From positions 1 to 63,893 of the forward strand of contig DATAEK010000091.1 of the NCBI GenBank assembly GCA_036258055.1: a DNA stretch of 63,893 nt. The letters are read 5' to 3'. Both the position numbers and the translations under genes were made by a program. Below the pieces are notes generated by a model, which was given only the letters and a program-made list of their open reading frames with translations, was not told where the DNA came from and searched no databases. The stretch is from DATAEK01 sp036258055 (GTDB taxonomy: Bacteria; Acidobacteriota; Vicinamibacteria; Vicinamibacterales; 2-12-FULL-66-21). Below are positions 43,784 to 52,327 of this stretch, piece by piece (the stretch's first letter is position 1; each line of letters begins with the position of its first letter).

Positions 43784-44260
43784 ATGAGAATTTCGTCACG
43801 CATACTCTGGACGGCGATGGCGGGGGTGGCCGCGGTCGTCATTGCCACAGCCGGAATGACCGCCGTGTCCGCGCAGGCGCCGGCTGGCGCGCCGCCTCAG
43901 CACGGGTTCGGCACCGGGCGCGGCGGACCCGGACCTCTCTCGATGCTACAGCAGTTGAATCTGACCGACGCGCAGCGCGAGCAGATTCGCGGCATCATGG
44001 ACGAGCGCCGTCCCGATCAGGCCACGGGCCGGAAGATGGGCGATCTGCAGCATCAGCTCACCGTCGCCATCTTCGCCGACACACCGGACACGGCGCAGAT
44101 CGAACAGTTGAAGGCTTCCATTGCGGAAGCGGAGGCCGCCGCACTCGCCGGGCGTGTCGACACCGAGCTGCGGATAGCACAAGTCCTGACACCCGACCAG
44201 CGGCAGAAAGCACGCGATCTGCCGCCGCCGGGACCTGGACGGGGTCGCGGGCGCATGTAA
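43784..44260 (+). CDS. Secreted Spy/CpxP-like protein
   Basis: The 158-residue product has a signal peptide (about 1-31, ending VSAQA). A Gly/Pro-rich linker follows, then helices with the Spy/CpxP motif twice: LNLTDAQREQIRGIMDER and AQVLTPDQRQKARDL. Proteins of this family bind unfolded proteins or metals in the periplasm and often report envelope stress. It is transcribed divergently from the ECF sigma gene from a matching promoter, so it is a likely direct target. A strong hairpin follows at 44278-44319. Confidence 0.83.
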   Translation: MRISSRILWTAMAGVAAVVIATAGMTAVSAQAPAGAPPQHGFGTGRGGPGPLSMLQQLNLTDAQREQIRGIMDERRPDQATGRKMGDLQHQLTVAIFADTPDTAQIEQLKASIAEAEAAALAGRVDTELRIAQVLTPDQRQKARDLPPPGPGRGRGRM

Positions 44261-44277
44261 GCCGTCAGACGCGCCCG

Positions 44278-44319
44278 ACAGGAGCAAAGGGAGTCACTCC
44301 CCTGCTCCCTTTCTCCTGT
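44278..44319 (+). terminator. Long hairpin after the Spy-like gene
   Basis: ACAGGAG and AAAGGGAG (44278-44293, one bulged C) pair with CTCCCTTT and CTCCTGT (44305-44319), 15 bp in all. It is followed by TCCTTCTAAACC, a weak T tract. The 3' arm consists of degenerate 7-bp units (CTCCCTT, TCTCCTG, TTCCTTC). Confidence 0.6.
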
Positions 44320-44353
44320 TCCTTCTAAACCCCTCTCTGCTTCCGTTTCGCCG

Positions 44354-44359
44354 TATCAT
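44354..44359 (+). promoter_or_regulatory. -10 hexamer for the DUF2207 gene
   Basis: TATCAT, then 7 nt, then ATG at 44367. The spacing predicts a leaderless transcript. Confidence 0.45.
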
Positions 44360-44366
44360 TCACGCC

Positions 44367-46055
44367 ATGCGGCTGAAACGCGTGTGCGTCGCGTTCATCC
44401 TGCTGTGCTCAATCCCGGCTGCCGCGGAAGCGAAGACCTATTCGGCCCGCCGGTTCGATTCTGACGTCCGGGTACGGAGCGGCGGGTTGCTGGAAGTGAC
44501 GGAAACCGTCGTCTTCACCTTCGAGAACGGTACGTTCAGTCACGTCTTTCGAGAGATTCCAGCCCGCAGGACCGACGGCGTCGAGATCGTCCGTGCGAAC
44601 ATGGACGGGCGCGATTTTCCGGTCGGGACCGGCACAGACCACGTCGAGGTCTCAGGACAATCGAAGGTCCGCGTGACCTGGCGCTTCGAACCCGTCGCAG
44701 ATTCCACGCACACCTTCACCCTGATCTACGTCGTACGTGGCGTCATCGAGCAGACTCCCACAGGAGATCTACTCGCATGGCGCGGTCTTCCCACCGAGCA
44801 CGCGTATCGCATCGATGACGCGTCGGTTACGCTGCGCGTGCCGGGCACGGTCGAGGATCGCGTCGGCGCGGTACTGCAGCCACACGTGCGCGCGCACCGG
44901 GTGGAGAACCAGCGCATTGAGTGGCGGCGCGACGCCATCGGCGGTGACCTCCTCCTCCAGGCAACGGGGCGTCAGGTTGGACCGAACGGCTGGCTCGAAG
45001 CCAGCGCGAACTTTCCACCGGGCAGCCTCATCTCCGAGCCGCCTGCCTGGCAGCAGCGTCGTCTCACCGCCGATCGTCTGGCGCCCAAATGGATCACGGC
45101 GGCGGTCGTCATCGGCTTTGGCGGGTTGATCCTGCTTTTCGGGATGCGTCAGCAGTACGACGCGCCGCCCCGCGATCTGCGGCTCGTTCCGCCGGCCTTA
45201 GCGGTCCCCGACGATTTGCCGCCGCACCTGGCCGGCACGCTTGCGGCAAACGGACGATCGTCGCTCGAGCATGCGATGGCAGCGGTCTTCGGTCTCGCGG
45301 ACCGTGGTGTGCTGACGATCGTCGAAGAGCAGCGCGGGATCTTCGGTCAGCGGAGTTTTCAGCTGCGGCGAATCGCCCAAGGCAAATCCCTCTCGCCCGC
45401 CGAGCGCGCCCTGCTCGACGCGGCCTTCGGCGGCAGCGACGGTGACACGGTGGCGTTGATGACCGCCCGACGTCGAATCGGCCGCCGGTTTGGCTCGTTC
45501 AGCACGGCCGTCCGCCAGGAGCTCCGCGCCGCAGGGCTCCTCGACGATGACCGCAATCGTGTGCGGCAGCGCTACAACTACCTCGCGGTCACACTCATCA
45601 TTCTGGCCAGCGCCGGTCTGATTGCGGCGGGCGTCCTCGCGCGAACTTTCGGCCTGTGGCCGATGCTCATCCCGGGCGCCGTGATGGTCGTTGCGATTGC
45701 CAGCCTCATCGCGACGGCAGCCTCGACACCGCTGACCAACGACGGGCTCCGCCGCGCAGCCGCGTGGCGCTCGTTCGGGCGGCACTTGAGAAGCGTCGCG
45801 TACGATCGCGATCGGCTCACGGTCGAATCCCCCACGCGGGTGCTGCCTTTCGCGGTCACACTCGGCCTCGCCGGCGCGTGGTCGAAGTACATGCGGCGGC
45901 ATCCAAGCGGACTGCCCTCCTGGTTTCGTGTGCTCTCGACCGTTCGAGACGACGACGCGTTCCCCGCATTCATCGCGGCGGGGGGCGGCGGCGGCGGACC
46001 GGGCGGGGCCGGGGGAGCTGGAGCGGCAGGCGGCGGCGCATCGGGTGCCGGCTAG
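44367..46055 (+). CDS. DUF2207-domain membrane protein
   Basis: The 562-residue product has a signal peptide (about 1-22). An extracytoplasmic beta-rich domain spans about 23-225 and opens with the DUF2207-type pattern (DVRVRSGGLLEVTETVVFTF, then FSHVFREIPARRTDGV). A transmembrane helix (about 238-255), a cytoplasmic domain, two more helices (about 405-455) and a Gly-rich tail ending in GGGGGG-type runs follow, all typical of the family. The biochemical role of DUF2207 proteins is unknown. A possible promoter hexamer lies 7 nt before the ATG. Confidence 0.85.
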   Translation: MRLKRVCVAFILLCSIPAAAEAKTYSARRFDSDVRVRSGGLLEVTETVVFTFENGTFSHVFREIPARRTDGVEIVRANMDGRDFPVGTGTDHVEVSGQSKVRVTWRFEPVADSTHTFTLIYVVRGVIEQTPTGDLLAWRGLPTEHAYRIDDASVTLRVPGTVEDRVGAVLQPHVRAHRVENQRIEWRRDAIGGDLLLQATGRQVGPNGWLEASANFPPGSLISEPPAWQQRRLTADRLAPKWITAAVVIGFGGLILLFGMRQQYDAPPRDLRLVPPALAVPDDLPPHLAGTLAANGRSSLEHAMAAVFGLADRGVLTIVEEQRGIFGQRSFQLRRIAQGKSLSPAERALLDAAFGGSDGDTVALMTARRRIGRRFGSFSTAVRQELRAAGLLDDDRNRVRQRYNYLAVTLIILASAGLIAAGVLARTFGLWPMLIPGAVMVVAIASLIATAASTPLTNDGLRRAAAWRSFGRHLRSVAYDRDRLTVESPTRVLPFAVTLGLAGAWSKYMRRHPSGLPSWFRVLSTVRDDDAFPAFIAAGGGGGGPGGAGGAGAAGGGASGAG

Positions 46056-46098
46056 AACGCCAGCACTTCAACACGCGCGGGCACTCGTCCCGCCAGAG

Positions 46099-46320
46099 CT
46101 ACGCGTGCCGCGCGCTCTTCGCAAGGTGCTCCAGCATCTGACGGCGATGGGCGATCGCTCGGGGCGACTTGTCAACCGGTTCGGCCTCGAATGGCAGCGA
46201 GCGCTGGGCCCAGGCTTCACGGCGTGCGAGCGTCCGCTCCGCTCCTGCCCTGAAGCACTGGAAACAGATCGCGTGGCGCGCACAGATGTGATCGACGTCG
46301 CTCTTTCGCGTGGTCCTCAC
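46099..46320 (-). CDS. Small Cys/His protein, hypothetical
   Basis: The 73-residue product contains ICARHAICFQCFRAG, a C-x3-H-x2-C-x2-C cluster able to bind one metal, then an Arg/Glu/Ala-rich helical part ending with AHRRQMLEHLAKSARH. The GTG start at 46320 has GGGGGAG 5 nt upstream. It follows the 70-residue gene by 13 nt and is evidently co-transcribed. I do not recognise the family, but composition and SD make it a credible gene. Confidence 0.6.
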   Translation of the reverse strand: MRTTRKSDVDHICARHAICFQCFRAGAERTLARREAWAQRSLPFEAEPVDKSPRAIAHRRQMLEHLAKSARHA

Positions 46321-46333
46321 GTCGCTCCCCCTT

Positions 46334-46546
46334 TCAGACCTTCCCCGCCTCGCCGTCGGCAAGCTCCAGCAGGCGCCGCGCCTTGATCTGGGCCTGGCGT
46401 CGGCGATGCGTGAGCACTTCGTACTTGCCGGGACCGGTCAGGCGCGCGGAGGGCGCCAGCCGGATCCCTGACCTCGACGGAAACGTCGTGGTCGTCATCT
46501 CCCCAAAGTCGAGCTTCAGTGCCAGGGATCCGTCAAAGCGAGACAT
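46334..46546 (-). CDS. Small basic protein, hypothetical
   Basis: The 70-residue product begins MSRFDGSLALKLDFGEMTTT and continues with a beta-like and then basic helical part (THRRRQAQIKARRLLELA). GGGAGG lies 8 nt before the ATG. There is no signal peptide. It forms a two-gene unit with the small Cys/His protein. Upstream (46547-46751) I see no gene, only a TGTGAC-N7-GTCACA inverted repeat at 46619-46637. Function unknown. Confidence 0.6.
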   Translation of the reverse strand: MSRFDGSLALKLDFGEMTTTTFPSRSGIRLAPSARLTGPGKYEVLTHRRRQAQIKARRLLELADGEAGKV

Positions 46547-46751
46547 TTCGAAGTCCTCCCGGCGGAGTCGGCGTTCGGTGCCTCTCCGCCCTGCGTTGAG
46601 CTCAGTCTAGAGGCCGGGTGTGACAGGAGAGGTCACATGCCGGAAAGATTTTTACGGTCGAGTTGCACCGCCGTCGTTGACTGCCCCGGTAACGGTCGCG
46701 GAGAATCGGCCCGCCGCTCCCGCGTAGACACACACATCCCCAGGGGTATTC

Positions 46752-49700
46752 ATGAATGCAGCCAGGTTGCCGAGAACGCTTCTCCTGAGTCTCCTTACGG
46801 TTGCGCTGGCATCGACAGGGCCGCGCGCGGTGAGCCCGGACATCGTGATCAGCCAGGTCTACGGCGCCGGCGGCAACGCTGGAGCGAGCTATCGAAACGA
46901 CTTCATCGAGCTGTTCAATCGGGGAGCGACGCCAGTAACCGTGACGGGATGGACCGTTCAATACGCTGCGACCACGGGCACCTCATGGCAGACGACGACA
47001 CTCTCAGGAACGATCCAGCCCGGGCGGTACTACCTGGTTCAGGAGGCCACCGGCGGAGGCGGCACGGTCTCGCTGCCGGCACCGGATGCGACCGGCGGCA
47101 TTTCGATGGCAGCCGGAGCAGGAAAAGTGGCCTTGGTGCGCGTCGGCACGGCGCTCTCGGGTGCCTGTCCGACAGGTGTAACGATTGCGGACTTGTTGGG
47201 GTACGGAACGGGCACGAACTGCTCGGAGACGGCCCCTACGGGCACGCTCTCGGCCACGAATGCGGCGATCAGAAAAGCCGGAGGCGCGGCCGACACCGAT
47301 GACAATTCAACAGACTTCGCGCTTGGCGCCCCGACGCCACGCAACAGCACGACCGGCAGCCTGAGCGGGATTGGTGCCGCGAACCCTCTGGCCATTCACT
47401 CCGGCGACCCGGCAATCCTGACTGTCACCGTCTCTCCTGGCACCAGTCCGCCGAGCACGGGCCTCATGGTCCTGGCAGACCTGAGTTCCATCCTCGGCGC
47501 TTCTGCGCAGCCGTTCGCCGATGACGGCGTCGATCCGGACCAGGTCGCTGGCGATAATGTCTTCACTTTCCGTGCGACCGCGATCACGGGTGCGCCGGGT
47601 GTGTTCAACCTGCCCGCCACGATCACCGACAACGAGGGGCGTTCCGCATCCACGACGATTGCGCTGTCGATCGTCGCGCCGCCGGCCAACGTCGTCATCA
47701 GTCAGGTCTACGGCGGTGGCGGGAACAGCGGCGCGTTCTATCGGAACGACTTCATCGAGCTTCGCAATCGAGAGTCGTTCGACGTGAACGTCACTGGATG
47801 GTCCGTGCAATACGCGTCAGCCGCCGGCAGCTCGTGGGCGGCAACCGCGCTCACTGGGACCATTCCGGCGGGCGGTTATTACCTCGTTCAGGAGGCAGCA
47901 GGCAGCGGGGGAACGCAGCCGCTGCCGTCTCCTGATGCGTCCGGCACGATCGCGATGAGCGCGACCAACGGCAAGGTGGCGCTCCTCTCATCGTCAACGC
48001 TTCTGACCGTGTCGTGCCCGGCGCCTGCCTCGACGCTCGACTTCGTCGGGTACGGAACGGCGAATTGCTTCGAGGGCACAGGAGCCGCGCCCGGTCTCGA
48101 CAACGAGTCTGCCGCAATTCGTCTCGATGGCGGACTCACGGACACGAACGACAACGCCGCCGACTTCGTCGAAGGATCGCCTTTTCCCAAGAGTACGCTC
48201 GGCGTCGGACCCATCGGCGCCGGCGCGGCGGTTCCCGCATCGATCGCAAGCGGCGGGGTAACTCTCCTGACGGTAACCGTCACGCCCGGCGCATTTCCAC
48301 CGAGCCCAATTGCGAACGTGACCGCCGATCTGTCGGCTATTGGCGGAAGTTCCGAGCAGCCCCTTTTCGACGACGGCACTCGTGGCGATCGAGTCCCGGG
48401 AGACCTCGTCTTCTCGTTCGAGACGACCGTCACGGGTCCATCGGGCTTCCGCGTGGTGCCGGCGAGGATTGCCGACGAACGCAGCCGATCGGGCACGGCG
48501 TCAATCCGTCTCGCTGTCGAAGCGGCAGTCACCACTTCCATCGCCGCGATTCAGGGCAGCGGATCGACGTCGCCGTTCGCGGGTCAGTTCGTCACGACGG
48601 CCGGCGTCGTCACGGCGCTTCGCTCCAACGGCTATTTCATTCAGACGCAGGATGGTGAAGACGACGGCAACCCGGACACCTCGGAAGGCATTTTCGTGTT
48701 CACCGGCGGCACCGGGCTGAAACCGTCCCTCGGCGATGGCGTGCACGTGAGCGGCGTGCCGTCGGAGTTCGCGCCCGCGCCGCCGAACCCGCCCGTAACC
48801 GAGTTGAGCGGAGGTCCCGCGTTCGCAGTGCTCGCCTCAGGTCAACCGCTGCCCGCCCCAATCGCTCTGCTCGCCTCGTTCACGTCGCCGTCGGGAGGCA
48901 ACGAGCAGCTCGAGCGCTTCGAAGGCATGCGGGTTCGCGCCGATCTGACCGTCATCGCGCCGACCGGCGGTACGGTCTTCGAGTCGTCGGCGTTCTCGTC
49001 CTCGAATGGCGACTTCTACGGCGTGCTCGACGGCCTCGTTCGCCCCGTGCGCGAGCCCGGGCTCGATCCTTCGGGTAACGTGCCCCCGGGACTGCCGTGT
49101 TGCGTCCCGCATTTCGACGGAAATCCGGAGCGACTGCGCATCGAGAGCGACGGTCAGGTCGGCGCGTCGAAGATCGAGGTCGCGTCGGGGCAACGGATCT
49201 TCGGCCTTACCGGTGTCCTCGACTTCGACTTCGGCAGCTATACCATCCTTCCGGATCCCGGGGCCGGCACGATCGTGGGCTCGCAGCAAGCCGCGCCGGT
49301 TCCGGAACCGGCCGACAACGAGTTCACGGTAGGTTCCTTCAACCTCGAACGCTTCTTCGATGAGACGGATGATCCAAACAAGGATGACGCCGTGCTCACG
49401 CCGGAAGCGGTAACGCTGCGGCTGCAGAAGGCATCGCTCTCGATTCGGCACGTTCTGCGTTCACCCGACATTCTTGGCGTGGTCGAAGTGGAGAATCTCG
49501 AGATCCTGGAGCGCCTCGCCTCGCGGATCAACGCGGACGCAGTGGCGGCTGGAGATTCCGATCCGCAGTACGTGGCGTATCTCGAAGAAGGGAACGACAT
49601 CGGTGGAATCGACTCCGGCTTCCTGGTGAAGTCATCGACGGTGCATGTACTCAGCGTCGAGCAAATCGGCAAGACCGCAACCTACGTGTCGCCGGATGAC

Positions 49701-50840
49701 CCGTCACAACCGTTGCTCCTGAACGATCGCCCACCGCTTGTGCTCCGCGTCGGTGTGAGCGATCCGCTGTCGGAGGCGGAGCTGGCCGTGACCGTCATCG
49801 TCAATCACCTCCGCTCGCTCAGCGGAGTGGATGGTGACGACGGGTTGCGAATCAGGGCAAAGCGGCGGGCGCAGGCCGAGTTTCTTGCGGATCTCATTCA
49901 GGCGCGGCAGTCGACGGAGCGCGTGATCTCGGTTGGAGACTACAACGCGTTCCCCTTCAATGACGGTTTCGTGGACTCGATCGGCACGATCAAGGGACAA
50001 CCGACGCCGGCCGATCAGGTGGCGCTCGCGAGCTCCGATCGCGTGGATCCCAACCTGACGAACCTCGGGGACTCGCTCGGTCCGCTGCAACAGTACTCGT
50101 TCGTCTTCGACGGCAACGCGCAGGCGCTCGACCACGTTCTCGTGAACGATCTCGCGCTGCGCCGGTTCTCCCGGCTCTCGTACGCGCGAAGCAATGCGGA
50201 CTTCCCGGAATCGTTGCGCGGAGATGCCGCCAGGGCCGAACGCGTGTCCGATCACGATGCCATCGTCGCCTATTTCTCGTTCCCCGGTGCGCCGGTTGTC
50301 TCATTGAACGGAGCGAATCCCCTGACCGTCGAGGCTTACGCGAGCTTCACCGATCCGGGAGCCACGGCACACGACGATGAGGGTCCGCTTCCGGTGATGG
50401 TTCAAGGAACAGTGGATTTCAACACGCCTGGGGATTACACGCTCGTCTACACTGCGACCAACGGTTTCCACACGACGGCGGTGACGAGAACGGTCAGCGT
50501 CAGAGACACGATCGCTCCATCGATCGTCGGGCTCGACGCCTCGCCGAAGGTGGTGCTGTCGCCGAGTCACTCGATGATCGACGTCTTCGTGCCGTATGTG
50601 GTCAGCGACGGGAGCAACCTCGTCTCGTGCTCCCTCAGCGTGTCCAGCAACGAGCCGCAGAATGGTCAGGGTGATGGCAACACCGCGACGGACTGGAGCG
50701 TGCTCGACACCCATCACGTCCAGGTCCGCGCAGAGCGTTCCGGACGAGGCATCGGCCGCATCTATACGATCGCCGTGACCTGTTCGGATCCGTCAGCGAA
50801 TCAGTCGACACGCACGACGACGGTCCTGGTTGCTAGGTAA
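46752..50840 (+). CDS. Secreted multidomain nuclease with lamin-tail domains (ExeM-like)
   Basis: The 1362-residue product has a signal peptide (about 1-27). Two lamin-tail domains (about 28-170 and 315-480) share ISQVYG and YRNDFIELFNR/YRNDFIELRNR, each followed by a short beta segment. An OB-fold-like region (about 595-720; TTAGVVTALRSNGYFIQTQ) precedes an endonuclease/exonuclease/phosphatase domain (about 855-1175; FTVGSFNLERFFDE, GVVEVENLEIL, VIVNHLRS, SVGDYNAFP, and SDHDAIVAYF). An HYR/DUF5011-like Ig domain lies at about 1180-1275. The EEP catalytic Glu, Asn/Asp and terminal SDH motif are present. It resembles extracellular DNases ExeM/XDS, so it probably digests extracellular DNA or biofilm matrix. 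AGGGG precedes the ATG. Confidence 0.87.
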   Translation: MNAARLPRTLLLSLLTVALASTGPRAVSPDIVISQVYGAGGNAGASYRNDFIELFNRGATPVTVTGWTVQYAATTGTSWQTTTLSGTIQPGRYYLVQEATGGGGTVSLPAPDATGGISMAAGAGKVALVRVGTALSGACPTGVTIADLLGYGTGTNCSETAPTGTLSATNAAIRKAGGAADTDDNSTDFALGAPTPRNSTTGSLSGIGAANPLAIHSGDPAILTVTVSPGTSPPSTGLMVLADLSSILGASAQPFADDGVDPDQVAGDNVFTFRATAITGAPGVFNLPATITDNEGRSASTTIALSIVAPPANVVISQVYGGGGNSGAFYRNDFIELRNRESFDVNVTGWSVQYASAAGSSWAATALTGTIPAGGYYLVQEAAGSGGTQPLPSPDASGTIAMSATNGKVALLSSSTLLTVSCPAPASTLDFVGYGTANCFEGTGAAPGLDNESAAIRLDGGLTDTNDNAADFVEGSPFPKSTLGVGPIGAGAAVPASIASGGVTLLTVTVTPGAFPPSPIANVTADLSAIGGSSEQPLFDDGTRGDRVPGDLVFSFETTVTGPSGFRVVPARIADERSRSGTASIRLAVEAAVTTSIAAIQGSGSTSPFAGQFVTTAGVVTALRSNGYFIQTQDGEDDGNPDTSEGIFVFTGGTGLKPSLGDGVHVSGVPSEFAPAPPNPPVTELSGGPAFAVLASGQPLPAPIALLASFTSPSGGNEQLERFEGMRVRADLTVIAPTGGTVFESSAFSSSNGDFYGVLDGLVRPVREPGLDPSGNVPPGLPCCVPHFDGNPERLRIESDGQVGASKIEVASGQRIFGLTGVLDFDFGSYTILPDPGAGTIVGSQQAAPVPEPADNEFTVGSFNLERFFDETDDPNKDDAVLTPEAVTLRLQKASLSIRHVLRSPDILGVVEVENLEILERLASRINADAVAAGDSDPQYVAYLEEGNDIGGIDSGFLVKSSTVHVLSVEQIGKTATYVSPDDPSQPLLLNDRPPLVLRVGVSDPLSEAELAVTVIVNHLRSLSGVDGDDGLRIRAKRRAQAEFLADLIQARQSTERVISVGDYNAFPFNDGFVDSIGTIKGQPTPADQVALASSDRVDPNLTNLGDSLGPLQQYSFVFDGNAQALDHVLVNDLALRRFSRLSYARSNADFPESLRGDAARAERVSDHDAIVAYFSFPGAPVVSLNGANPLTVEAYASFTDPGATAHDDEGPLPVMVQGTVDFNTPGDYTLVYTATNGFHTTAVTRTVSVRDTIAPSIVGLDASPKVVLSPSHSMIDVFVPYVVSDGSNLVSCSLSVSSNEPQNGQGDGNTATDWSVLDTHHVQVRAERSGRGIGRIYTIAVTCSDPSANQSTRTTTVLVAR

Positions 50841-50846
50841 CGCGCC

Positions 50847-50926
50847 GTTCTCAGGTTCTCGGTTCTCGGTTCTCGGGCGGGGTTCTAAAGGTTCTCGGTT
50901 CTATGGGTTCTGGTTACGTCGAGCGC
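50847..50926. repeat. 7-bp-period array (GGTTCTC units)
   Basis: GTTCTCA then GGTTCTC three times in exact 7-bp steps. After a GGGCGG interruption come GGTTCTA, GGTTCTC, GGTTCTA and a decayed end. It starts 7 nt after the nuclease stop codon. From 50927 to 51060 I see no gene; TTATAGT near 50950 is a possible -10. Confidence 0.8.
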
Positions 50927-51066
50927 CGACCGCCGGGCCCCGACCCTGGGTTATAGTCCAGTTGCCTGATGGGTCCGGGCCACTGGATGTACGGCGCCCG
51001 CTCAGCCCGTCGCCGTGCCGCGCTCGAGCGGACAATGCAGCAGCTCACGTGACGTATGTTTTCGTT

Positions 51067-51101
51067 CTGATTACTGCTGACTCCTGCCTCCTGTTACTCC
51101 T
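51067..51101. repeat. Short 7-bp-period array directly before the WYL gene
   Basis: CTGATTA, CTGCTGA, CTCCTGC, CTCCTGT, TACTCCT: five 7-bp steps sharing a CT-x-x-T-G-like pattern. It ends 5 nt before the ATG at 51107, where an SD would normally stand. Confidence 0.6.
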
Positions 51102-51106
51102 CACAA

Positions 51107-52129
51107 ATGCCTCGCAACGCCGAAGTCATTCGTCAGTGGTCGATCCTGCGCGACCTCGAAGCGTCGCGGCGGCTGACCATCGACGATCTCGCCGCCCGCA
51201 CCGGTGTCACGACGCGGACGATCCGCCGCGATCTCGAGGCGCTCCAGGCTGCCGGCTTTCCGTTGTTCGACGAGACGCACGAGGGCAAGAAGTACTGGAC
51301 GCTCGAACACCGCGCCTTCCGGCGGCTCGACGACACGGGCTTCACGCTCGGAGAGTTGAGCGCGCTCTACTTCAGCCGGACGCTCGTCGAGTGTCTGGCG
51401 TCGACGCCGTTTCAACGCGATGTCCGCAGCGCGTTCGAACGTCTGGCCGGCGCGCTGACTCCCGGCATGCGGCAGTTTCTCGACCGGCTCCCGCTCGTCA
51501 TCCAGGCGAAGCCCGAGCCCGGGGCTGCGACGATCTCGACTGGCGATTCGCTCACACCGAAGGAGTCAGGGGCGCGGAGCGCGCGCGTCTCGCAGTTGCT
51601 CGACGCGACCTTACACCACCGCCGGGTGACGATGCGGTACCACTCGTTCTCCAGCAATCGCGAGAAGGATTACCTGATCGAGCCGCACCGGCTCGTCCTG
51701 GCACAAGGGACGCTCTATGTGCTCGCGTTCGTGCCCGAGTACGCAGAGCTACGCACGTTTGCCATCGATCGGATCGCGAGCCTTTCGGTCACTGAGGAAC
51801 GGTTCGAACCGGTCGATGCCCAGGAGGACGCGTTCGCGCACTCACTGGGCGTGCACCAGGGGACGCCGCCGCAACGGATCGAAATCGCCTTCGAGCCGAG
51901 AATCGCGCCGTACGTCAAGGAGCGCGTGTGGCACACCTCACAGCAGGCTCGGGATCGGGCGGACGGGGGGCTCATCCTGACGCTCGACGTCGCCAACGAC
52001 TGGGCCCTTCGAAGCTGGATCCTGGGGTTCGGCCCTCTTGCCCGCGTGCTTTCACCGCCAGAACTCGCCGCGCAAATCCTCGATGAAGTCGATCGCACTC
52101 GGGCGCGGTATTTGGAGAATATCGAATAG
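51107..52129 (+). CDS. HTH-WYL transcriptional regulator
   Basis: The 340-residue product has an N-terminal winged helix-turn-helix of the HTH_11/DeoR-like type (about 5-60; TIDDLAARTGVTTRTIRRDL). A WYL domain follows (about 150-235; RRVTMRYHSFSSNREKDYLI, EPHRLVLAQGTLYVLAF), then the WCX C-terminal extension (about 240-330). WYL proteins bind nucleic acid or small-molecule ligands and control stress and defence loci. There is no obvious defence gene next to it, so the target is unknown. Its start lacks an SD, being preceded by a 7-bp array. Confidence 0.88.
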   Translation: MPRNAEVIRQWSILRDLEASRRLTIDDLAARTGVTTRTIRRDLEALQAAGFPLFDETHEGKKYWTLEHRAFRRLDDTGFTLGELSALYFSRTLVECLASTPFQRDVRSAFERLAGALTPGMRQFLDRLPLVIQAKPEPGAATISTGDSLTPKESGARSARVSQLLDATLHHRRVTMRYHSFSSNREKDYLIEPHRLVLAQGTLYVLAFVPEYAELRTFAIDRIASLSVTEERFEPVDAQEDAFAHSLGVHQGTPPQRIEIAFEPRIAPYVKERVWHTSQQARDRADGGLILTLDVANDWALRSWILGFGPLARVLSPPELAAQILDEVDRTRARYLENIE

Positions 52130-52145
52130 CCAGGGACTTCAGTCT

Positions 52146-52240
52146 GCATTTCTTGGTGCTCGCGGGGCCCCACCCCCGCTCGCTTCACGCGCTTCGCGCG
52201 ACGGCCTTCGGCCTGTCCGCCCGTCTTCGACGGGCGGCCC
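52146..52240. repeat. Dispersed repeat copy followed by three consecutive hairpins
   Basis: GCATTTCTTGGTGCTCG then CGGGGCCCCACC (52146-52174) is the core with three changes. Next come stems CGCGC/GCGCG (TTC loop), GGCC/GGCC (TTC loop) and CCGCCCGT/ACGGGCGG (CTTCG loop). It lies between convergent genes and may act as a two-way terminator. No gene is present from 52130 to 52326. Confidence 0.7.
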
Positions 52241-52271
52241 GGAGCTCGGGATTCTGGCGTGGGTGGCTCGA

Positions 52272-52327
52272 GGCCCGAAGCCCGAAACCCGAAGCTGGAA
52301 GCTGACAGCTGATAGCTCGGAGCAAGC
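52272..52327. repeat. 7-bp-period array (AGCTGAC/AGCCCGA units)
   Basis: Eight exact 7-bp steps: GGCCCGA, AGCCCGA, AACCCGA, AGCTGGA, AGCTGAC, AGCTGAT, AGCTCGG, AGCAAGC. The last unit touches the stop codon of the convergent DUF5916 gene. Confidence 0.8.

Noticed and set aside
46619..46637. CRP-like site TGTGAC-N7-GTCACA
   Set aside because: The spacing between TGTGA and TCACA is 9, not the 6 required for CRP; kept only as an inverted repeat.
46637..47302. 221-codon plus-strand frame overlapping the nuclease gene start
   Set aside because: Out of frame with the clear signal peptide and lamin-tail domain; Arg-rich shadow sequence.
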